Below are positions 37,022 through 47,400 of a stretch of 64,000 nucleotides of DNA, piece by piece; the stretch's first letter is position 1, and each line of letters starts with the position of its first letter. The translations under genes were made by a program, and so were the position numbers. The stretch is taken from positions 7,023,501-7,087,500 of the forward strand of contig OU015654.1 of NCBI GenBank assembly GCA_907165275.2, given 5' to 3'. The notes below the pieces were generated by a model, which saw only the letters and a list, made by a program, of their open reading frames with translations, was not told the DNA's origin and searched no databases. This DNA comes from Zygaena filipendulae (lineage: Eukaryota > Arthropoda > Insecta > Lepidoptera > Zygaenidae).

Positions 37022-37080
37022 GTGAGATCTTAAAATAGGTCAGATTTGACTTGTCAATCTAACCTACTTTAAGATCTCAC
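37022..37080. repeat. 29-bp hairpin
   Basis: GTGAGATCTTAAAATAGGTC and following bases pair with 37052-37080 ('aacctactttaagatctcac') with few mismatches and almost no loop. Confidence 0.75.
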
Positions 37081-37429
37081 ATTTTTTGTATTGTATTTAA
37101 TTGTATTGTATTTAATTATACACACGTAGTTTTGTGTGTTTACGTTAAAGACGTTTTGAGTTAAAGAAGGGTCAAAAGTGGCACCAAGTGGTTCATGTAA
37201 TATTACACTCGGCGCTTGCTAGCCAGTTCCTTTGTTTGAACTTGGCTTGACACGCTGCAGTGTGTCTAGATATAACATAGGTATAATAAACAAACTAAAA
37301 CATAATTGAGACACAAAAATGCACAAATAAACCTACATATAGCATACTACCTATTGAAATATAATATCATATAATTTACTGTTTGCTACTGAGATATTTA
37401 TATACCTACGTTATTTTTTAAATATTTTT

Positions 37430-37960
37430 GTTCAAGGATTGCCGAATGCTGTGGACATTGAGTTCCAGAGTAGCCTGCAAAGTGAAAGAATCAGAGACAA
37501 ACCCAATCGGGTAAGAAGGAATTTTTTGAAGAAGATTGTAGGTAGAGTGTAGAGAGATGAAGAAGAAAGAAATTGAGAACGACTCTATCCTCTTTAAATA
37601 CGAAGGAGATAGGTACTGGATCGTTTAGAACAGAAAAGAGAGTAGAGGCAATTCTTAACTGTCGACGATTATGGATGAAAAGCCACTTTGGCTGAGAAGG
37701 ATAGAAAGACACGTCCATGATCGTATTTACGAAGTCCGAAAATGTATCGAATGCAATAATTATTGAGAAGACGATCCAGCTCATTCAAATGATCTTCATT
37801 CAGGCAATAATACACATCAGCGTTATCAATTATGTACATATTATAAACTTTTTAAGCAATGGCTTAATGCTTGGGTTTAACGATGAGTTGATGTCATACG
37901 AAATAAAAAAAAATACGAAATAAATAAAATAAAAATAAAATAAATAAAATAAAACGGTCT
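37430..37960. other. Unrecognised purine-rich stretch, possibly transposon-derived
   Basis: ORFs on both strands (37491-37784 minus, 37717-37923 plus) have no motif I recognise. Ends in (AAATA)n-like sequence at 37905-37955, as after a retroposed element. Confidence 0.3.
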
Positions 37961-38067
37961 ATTCTCAGTAGTTCAATTAACAGTTCAATTGACAATATTG
38001 CAAATTCTCGTGTTTTCAATGGTTTTAATCCTCCTATCCATGGCGAACTTTATTGCTTTATGAGGAA

Positions 38068-38290
38068 CTAGTCAATCCTTCACGGTTTCACTTGCGTTAA
38101 TTTCGGAGTTCCCGTGGGAATTCTGTAATAAAAAGTACTTTATGTTACTCAGGTTTAACTCAATATGAGTAAAAGAATATTTAAAATCGGTTCAGTGGTT
38201 TTTTTTAGTTTATCCATTACAAACAAACAAACAAACAAACAAACAGAAAATATCTAATCTTTTCTCTTTACAATATTTATTTATTTTATA
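38068..38290 (+). repeat. CTAGCTGT-family repeat just upstream of the serpin promoter
   Basis: Ends in (ACAA)n and 'tttctctttacaatattta', about 155 bp before the TATA box. Confidence 0.6.
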
Positions 38291-38446
38291 TTAATACCTA
38301 TTATCTATATGACTAGTAAAAATTACCTATCGCAACATCCAGATGACTCCCGACCTAATTATTGTTTTTATAAAGTTGATAAATCTTTGTAGCAATATGA
38401 CTATATTTTTAGGTACCTTATACGTGTGTGTTTGTTGGAAAATTAT

Positions 38447-38481
38447 TATATAAGGATATTCACGTCGCAACAGAGGTCAGT
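38447..38481 (+). promoter_or_regulatory. Core promoter of the serpin gene (TATA box plus initiator)
   Basis: TATATAAG lies at 38447-38454, and the arthropod initiator TCAGT lies at 38477-38481 with its A at 38479. The spacing from the first T to the initiator A is 32 bases, the normal geometry. Transcription from 38479 would give a 5' leader of 41 nt before the ATG at 38520. A GATA-like TTGATAAA sits at 38376-38383, but such short matches are common in AT-rich DNA. Confidence 0.7.
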
Positions 38482-41400
38482 TTGGGTCGGCACACCGTGA
38501 GCGACGCTCCAACACAATCATGAAGTTGCTCGTGTGCTGTGAGTTTTTCTATTCCACTATTTTTATTTGAATACCTAATTATGTCATCGGTTGCTTGCCT
38601 GCGATTCCGCTCGCACGGTGTTTGGAAGTGCTCGGTATCGCTATCGCGTCCATAAAAATAGTAGGTACTAATTAAGTAGTTATAACTCCTCATTTCGTGA
38701 ACAGGGACCCGAACGTTCCAAAAAATTATGAGATTTCTGACACATTTCAGAATATTAGAAGAACAGTCAACAGCATCGTAATTTTTTTTTATTATAATTT
38801 TATAAAATATTAGATTGTCCTTTTCTAAATGACACCCAATAATCTTAAGTTTTCTCTAATTTCTAGAGTTTATTTGAATAACTATCTATGCGATCGAATC
38901 AATCGTTCGAGAGCTATCAGCGGCACCGCGCTTTTAAATTGTCTGCAGCAATGGATTGCCAAAATTTTGTTAATTCTGTGACCGATACCGATTTACCGAC
39001 ACGTTGTCAGAACAACGTGTCGGTTTTTTGGTTCGAAGTTCAGGATCTGACATCCACCGTAACCTTACAGCCGCAATAGATCGACGCTTGCTCGCTTCAG
39101 ACGAGGCCGAATCGAGTTACTCGTTACTATGATCAGCTTGAGAAAGCTCTTGAAGCTGCCATAAGGGAAGATTCTAAGAGGGTTGTTTCAAGGTGTGAAC
39201 AACTACCAGAGCGTTGGAATTCTGTAATTAACAATGATAGTATACCTACTTGTAATAATAATAATCCCTTTAAAAAACATAAATGTGAAAATGGAAGCCA
39301 AGTTCATTATTAAGCTTATGCTTAGTTGTCGACTTCGCCGACAAAAGAATTGATATCTAAATAGGTGCCAAGTTCTGTAGATAATCCTAAAATATATTCA
39401 AAGGAGCATACAACTCAGCTATTTTTCACACACAAGTTAACTTATATTTGACTAAAAACTACAGTATAAATATTTTTGATATTGGCTTGTTTTTACCAGC
39501 AAACCAAATATTAAAGGGGTAAGATCCATTGACCTTACAGTATAAAAACAGTAACTTGCTCATAATAATATAAAGAAGATACATAATTTGACTAGCTAAA
39601 GAAAAGCAAAGCATTTTTGGCAAATACATACTCAAGCTATATAATACATACATACTCCAACGATGTTGAACATTTTATAGAGTTAGTGATAGACAGACCT
39701 TTTTTTATGATTTAAACAACGTGGACTACAAAAATCGTCAAAAAAAGGCTAATGCTTGGGCAGAAATTGCCCTAAAATGGGTAAAGACAATTTTACCTAC
39801 CTAGTACTTACTGAACTCCAAACTAGATCGCTCGTACTCTGACAGCTAGACCGCGTAGGATTAGCCCCTTAGTCTGTGGCAAGCGACATACGCCGAAATA
39901 ATACCAACCATGTTAAATAGACTATAGAGCGGAATGAAGGTCCGAAAGTGTTCACAAAAGATCTGTATATTGGGCAAAGCCAGATGACAAAACTGAAGAC
40001 CGACAATGGGACTGGGGTGTAGTGGTGCGATTGTTCAAAAAGAGTGACAATATCTTACTGAAGAACTACAGATCCATCACTCTTCTGAGTCACGTCTATA
40101 AGCTGTTTTAGGGAGTCACTACTAATAAATCGTCTCGTGGACACTTTATACCACACTATATTGTACTTGATTGTATTTTAAGCAAATGTGATAGTTTAAA
40201 ATTTATATACTTAGTAGGTAGAGTAGTAAACGCGATAATGACAATAACATTGGAGCAATAATAACAAGCAAGCTACTCTCACATAATTATGATAGTAGAA
40301 CTCAAGATCAACTCAACTCAATCTTCTGGATATTACAATTTGTTTTTTTTTTTTTTCACTTCCTTCGAGCAACATCTGGTGGCAAGGTAGTGCCCCCGCC
40401 AAGACGAGTCAAGCGAAGCGCAAAGGCACTACCTACCTTTTCTTTAAGCGCTTATAACTTGGGTTTTTATTATACCAAATAACCAAAATTCTCGGCGTAT
40501 ATTGTCAATACCGGACTTATTAAACACGAAGTTATAATTGCATAGCTCTTATACTTTAGATTATTTATTGATATCTAAAAAACCCTGATTTCGTCACTGA
40601 CTCATTGAATGATCATAAAAAATTCTTAGAGTATCTCCTAATGTCCTAAAAAGCTGAAATTTGGTATGTGAACCAGTATTAGTATACAAACAACAAAAAA
40701 ATTATAAAACTTGTAACTTTTATCCCCCAACTAGAAGATAAGAATTTATTATCTATTTATTTATTCATTTCTCATTTCTCAAAAGTTTTCAGATCTCATG
40801 TAGAGTCATGCTTCTAACTCTACATGCCCTAACTCTTCTACATGAGGTCAGCTGATAACTTTTTGACAGTGCGAGTCATATGGTCTTGGAAATATTTTAC
40901 ATAACAATGTTTTTGATGGGATTCTACATTCATTTCAAATAGTAATATAGTAAATAAATCTTCACAGTTTTCGCTCTAACCGCCATAACCATGGCGGAGA
41001 CGCCAGAGGAACAATTCAATAAGATCAACGATGAATTCACCGCTAAAATGTTCACGGTGAGTAACTTACCACCAGAATAATACCCAAGACATTCTAACCT
41101 TAAATCTAATGTCTAATGTGTTTAATTTCAATTTTATACAAAATGTAATGTAATGTTAAAAAAAAAAATGTTTTTCTTCAACTTTACTGGTAATAACCTC
41201 CTTTTAACCAATAAACAATTAACCAATTAATCAATAAAAATAACTTCAATTGTATACCCAGAGAGAATGTAATCACTACGAGTTTATAGCCATTCATATT
41301 TCATAAAATATACATATATTAACAGCAATTCAAGGAATTACAAATACTTGAGATATAAAGCACTTGCAGCCTTGAAAGTAGCTCGCTGAACAAAATCATA

Positions 41401-44400
41401 AGATCGTCTCTTAATATATTTCATATAAAAAGAAAAAGCCAATTTGACGATTATAGGCCCCTAAATTAAAACATCACGCACGTATAGACAATTGACATAT
41501 TAAAACATTGTTTTGCTTACAGGACATGGTCAAAACCAAACCGAACACTAGTTCTGTGCAATCGGCTTATTCCGTACTGCCATTGCTGGGTCTGATAGGA
41601 CTTGCAGCTGGTGGACCGACTAAAGACGAAATTCTGACAACTACGGGTTTGTCTAACGAAGACACTGTAAGTTATGACATTAATCTTCATCTTCATCAAC
41701 TGTCTCAAGACTAGGTTCAAACTCTAACAATGAGCTTGAGCTCTCGGTGAAGGAAAACATCATGAGGAAACCATACCGTGGCGGTAGGGCACTTTCAAGC
41801 AGGCTAGCTACCTCCTTCAAGTTGAAAATCTGCCACCAAGCACGTGTTCCGCTAGTTTGAAAGGGTCACTTGAAAGCCAGTTCCTATTCTGGAATGTTTA
41901 AGATTGTCTGCTGTGTCTCCATGTCAGTCGAAATAATATAACTCCGAAAATAACGTCTAACTTGCAGTTAAATTAAATGACAAATTTTTGTAAGTCTTGA
42001 AAAATAGGGGATTAAAAGATATTTGTAACTATATATAGGGAGCTACAGTGATTCAGAGTGATGTAGGGTACTTTTATTCCGTAATTCCCGCGGGAACTCC
42101 GGAGTTAGTGAATTTGTGAGTTTGTTGGGGGTAATTTCTGGATCTACTGAACAGATTTTAAAAAATTTCTTTCACATTTAAAAAGCTGCAGTGATCTTAA
42201 GTGTCATAGAGTACTTTTTATCCCGGAATCCCCGCGAGTACTCCGAAATTACCGTGGGTGAAACCGCGGGGGTTAGCTAGTAGTAGGTATATACATCTAA
42301 GATGGCAAAGACGAAGTCTCGAGCTCAACTAGCATTAAGGATTACCTATTCTCCCAATACTTAATACTTTTTGTTTTGTAAGTTTTTAGTCATTTTTAGT
42401 CACTGATTGTGGTGCTCAATAAAGTGTTTTTCATTCATTCACTTATTCATTCATTCATTCTTCTCTCATATTGCAACTATTTTTTGTTTTTCATTTTATT
42501 CAGATTAAAGCCGTGTTTCCGGTCGTTGAGACCAGACTGCGGTCTATTAAAGGAGTTGAACTGAAAACTGCCACCAAAGTGTACATACCTGTAGGTTATG
42601 AGTTGGACGATAACTTTGCTGCTTCAGCCAGAAACATTTTCGAGTCCGAAGTCAAAAATGTTGACTTCACGAAGAACGTGGAAACCGCTAAGGAAATAAA
42701 TGACTGGGTAAAATTATGCAATGGCAACTCGAAGTGCTTTCTTTGTAAATATTTATATTTATATTGTTGTATGTTATTTGTCATTTTTCTAATATTTATA
42801 TTGTTAAGCAGAGATAACAAGTAATAGAGATTAAACTCAAAACCTGTAACGTATAACTAATAGTTCATAGTTTATTTATTAATAGTATTACAAGTCATAC
42901 CTACGTAAGTTTTACAATATTATAGGTAGATAGTATAATAGTAGGATATAAATAAGGGAACATAGTTACAGAATGTCTTTGCTGGTCTATACCTACGTGA
43001 CCCATACATGGATTTGGATAGACTAATTTGAATTCATTTCTCATTGCAGGTGGAAGACCAAACGAATCACCGTATCAAGGATTTGGTTAACCCCATCACA
43101 CTAGACCAAGACACTCGTGCTGTTCTTGTTAATGCTCTATACTTTAAGGTAAAAAAAATTAGTTGACTTCAAGAAAGTCAGGTCATACATGTCGCCAATG
43201 ATATTTTAATACTTTTAACTACTACTACACTTTGATAATACGTTACTTATAACATCTTTGCATTTCTTCTTCTTCTCCTTTAGATGAAGATTGTTATTAT
43301 CTTTACATGTCGCTGAAAATTTACATAACTTGTCCACAAACGACGCCGTCATTTAGGCAAATTGTATATTTGACAGTTAACATTGTTTTGTAGCGCCGAG
43401 GTAGCGCCACGATGATGTGCTAGTTTTTAAGTTTACCCCAATGGGGAAGACAAAGGAAACTAAGTCCATACATCCAATTCAGTAGTATTTTTCTTCTTCT
43501 GAAGTTATTTAAATCGAAATGCATTGGTGAAATGCATTTTGATGCTTTACTGGAACTTTTGGCAACAACTCTTCACAGTTGAACCTTAATAGGACGCTCT
43601 GTGAGAAGTTGTATAGTAAAACGACAACCTCCCGATGAACGCCCCATTTCATCTTATTTCACTGTTTCCCCACACTGTTCATCACTAATGGATTACTATT
43701 ATGCAAAATACACCACATTCATACAATATTAATCACGATTATATAATTTGCAAAACAAAGAAATAAAACTGACGTCCGTCACTGATAAAATCCTGCCAAA
43801 AGCCCCCACGAGTGCTAGTTTGGTAACACATAGTTAGCCATAAACTAAAGAAAAAAGGAGAAAGCTTTGGTAGTTAAAAAATCAATCTAAAGAATACAGC
43901 AGTGATCATCACATTACTAAATAGGGGTCATCTATAAATTACGTCACACGAATTTCATGATTTTTTGCCCCTTCCCCGTCCTTGTCACAAGGTACATTTG
44001 TAAGACTCGCCCCATCCCTAGTGTGACGTCACATATTTTGCGCATTTACATTTATGCTACTGCTCCACCTGCGTTAACATTAACGTTGATGTTAATGTCC
44101 AACTACGCGTTAATTAAGGCATTAAAATACGTGTTGGCTACATTTAGTTGGCAACGTGCCGAAGCGTTAATTTCTAGTGAAATAACGAGTTAACAAAAAT
44201 GGAGGTCGAAGCTTCAATAAGCTGTTTTTTTGCAATAGAGGTAGAAGCAGCTGTAATTTTTGCATTAATGAGTGTTTTAAATTATTATATTAATTTATGC
44301 AATTTAAGAAAAAAGAAAAAACCACACAGAATGAGAAGGCGTTAATGTAGCCAACACCGCTTAGTGCGCTAAATAACGCGCTAAAACCCTTTGATGTGTC

Positions 44401-47400
44401 CAAAAAACCGACACCCGAGCTATCGCTTAACGTTTTACGTCATTAGTAATGCCGTTAGTAAGTTAACCCGTTAAAATGTTGGCCACATCTACTACGTAAT
44501 GCCTTATTTAGCGCACTAATTTACGCGTTAAAACGCAGGTGGAGCAGTAGCATTAGAAATCATTGAATAAAAAAAACAGCGGTTCTGAAATCAGTTTTAT
44601 CTCCATTGAAATTATTTTTTAATAAAATTAACATCAAATCAAGCAATTAACAGCAATTAATTAATTTTTAAAAAATATTAATTTTTTTTCCCACCCCCTT
44701 GTCACTTGTTACACTTCGTCGACCCCCTCCCTCCCCCTTAACGTGTGACGTAATTTATGAATTGCCCCATACTACCGAATTCCAATTTGCTAGCACCCAT
44801 ACCCACCACAATGTATTTTCTGTTTGCGGCAATATAAAAAATGCCGATCGTTTATACTTGGACATAATTATCAGTCTGTGACATCTGGTCCCATAATCAA
44901 GCAAAGTTTATGCTTAGGCGGGCAGACCCTGTGGACGAAAAATGTAATACTTTTTTTTATAAATCTACTTAGGATGTGAATGCCTCACAAATCTAATAAA
45001 CACCCAGACTCAGGTAAACACAAATAAACACACTAAAAACACTAAAAATTACCTTGATATCGGGTTCGAAGCCAAGACACATGAAAAATATAAACGTATA
45101 TTATTATACAAGTATCTACATTGCTTCATATAAAATGATGGTTGTTATTGGCCTTCGTACTATAATACCATAGAAATACATTTTAACCTGACTTCAAAAA
45201 ATTAAGGGATCTCAATACGTCTTATTTTTTTTAGAAAGGGTTTGGGAGATAAAATAATTTATTCCCTTTTTTTGAAAATCTATAGTGTAGTTAATTCTTA
45301 CTTACATCTAAATAGTACAAGGTACTGTAAACAATTTATTGTTTAACAGGGCAGCTGGAAAAAAAAGTTTGACAGCAGGTACACTGTGGAACGTGATTTC
45401 CATGTGACTAAAGACAACACTGTGAAATTACCTTTCATGTTCCAAAATAACGACTACGAATATTACGAAAGCCAGGACCTCGACGCCAAGGTATAGAGTA
45501 CATATTATCTGTGGTATAGGATACTGAATTTAATGTAATTTTATCAGAAAGTGATAGTTTTCTGAAACAATTATAAAATATTTGTTGTTCTGGGCTGATT
45601 TTGCAAACGACAGACCAATCAGAATGCCTAGTCATTTGATTAAGTCCATAAAAACTTCCATTTTCAAATTCTGTTAATTTTTTTTTTTTTCAGTTTTTAA
45701 AATTACCGTATGAAGGCGAAGAGGCATCTTTCGTGATTGTTCTACCCAACCAAATAGATGGTTTGGAAGCTTTGGAAAAGAAGTTGACTCCTGAAGCCTT
45801 CAACAACGCGATGTCGAATTTGCGTAAAGTTGAAGTTAACGTTCACATTCCTAAATTTAAAATTGAAACTACCACTGACCTTAGAGCAGCATTATCGAAT
45901 GTAAGTATACCTATTACCTTCCTACCTATACATAATAAAACCGACAGTATATTTCTTAACTAGTTAGTTTGAACATGCATAACGTCCAGTTATAGACAAA
46001 AGAAAATTTTATCAAGTAGCCACCATATTAATACTAGCTGTTCCCCGCATATATTAGGGAGTTCCCGCAGGATCTTCGTGAAATCCGTTCTTAACTGCCG
46101 TCTATTACCAATAAACTATCTATTGTTCTATCTAGCAAATTTCAGCATCATAAACAAACTCATATTTGCTTTTTTAATAGTAAGGATAATCTTACTTGAT
46201 CATTTTATTAAATTATTATATACCTACCGGCGGCATCATAATTCTGATCACATGCCCATCTGGTCCTAAATACAAACCATAACACAGGTGGAAAAATTCA
46301 ATAAAAACACTTTTTTATAAATTAATTTTTAGATTGCCTTAATATCAGACTAGTTGTCCCGCGCGATTTCACCCGCAATAGTTTCGGAGTTGCCGCGGGA
46401 ATTCCGGATTACAATATAGCCTATGTTACTCGTGAATAATGTAGCTTTCTAATGGTGAAAAAATTTTAAACGATTTTTGAGTTAAATCGTAACAAAAAAA
46501 CAAACAAAAAATCAAATCTTTCCTCTTTATAATATTAGTATAGATATGTTTAAAGTACATTAAAGTATTAATATATTTTTTTAATCTATTTAACACGTTG
46601 ATAATCCTTACTATTATGAATGCGAAAGTGAGTTTGTTTGTTTGTTACGCTTTCACGCCTTAACGGCTCAACGAATCATCATGATATTTTGCATTCACGT
46701 GCTCAGGGATACAGAGAAGGACATAGGGTACTTTATATCCCACTCTAAGGAACTCCGAAATTAATGCGGGTAAATTTGTATAAAATTTTACATACTACAC
46801 GTATTCAAGGGTAGATACAGAGAAGGATATACTATAGGGTACTTTTATCTCGGTTTTCCCGCGGAAACTCAAAAATTACCGCGGGTGAAACCGCGGGGAT
46901 CAACTGTTAAATATTATAATCATTTGAACCACCTTACTTCTTTCTGTTGCAGATTGGGATTAAGGCACTGTTCGACCCGTACAAAGCAAGGTTAGACAAA
47001 TTATTGAAAGAGTCTACTAATCTATATGTAAGCAAGGCTGTACAAAAAGCATTTATTGAAGTGAATGAGGAAGGTGCTGAAGCAGCAGCTGCTAATGGTA
47101 AGATAGTTTGTTTTAATTTGAACAATGACAGTGGAGGAGTAAAATTTTATCGACAAACTTATAGTCAATCATATCCAAGTATTCAATATGTAGTTCCATA
47201 TCAACTTCATTTCACTCCTATTTGTACGAGATGAATTTCAATCCAGAAACAGTGAACGATAGAATAATGGGCTAGTCCACTTTCTGCACGTATAAAATTC
47301 TAATTATAATTTATGATAAAGAAGCAGCCTGATACAGACATACTAGTTATATTTTGATGCGTAAATACTCACTAAGCAAGGTTTTATAAAATTCGACCCC

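Noticed and set aside
38426..38446. NF-kB-type site ('ggaaaattat') before the serpin TATA box
   Set aside because: Does not fit the insect kB consensus well, and such words are frequent in AT-rich DNA.
40991..41056. ATG at 40991 as the serpin start
   Set aside because: It is the last-but-one residue of the signal peptide; upstream in-frame sequence continues to a CAG acceptor, and exon 1 at 38520 completes the signal peptide in phase.
47098..47234. Read-through of exon 8 into a third C-terminus
   Set aside because: The frame stays open to 47234 but lacks the serpin C-terminal signature (x-D-x-P-F) and loop pattern, and a good donor GTAAGA lies at 47098. It would not fold as a serpin.
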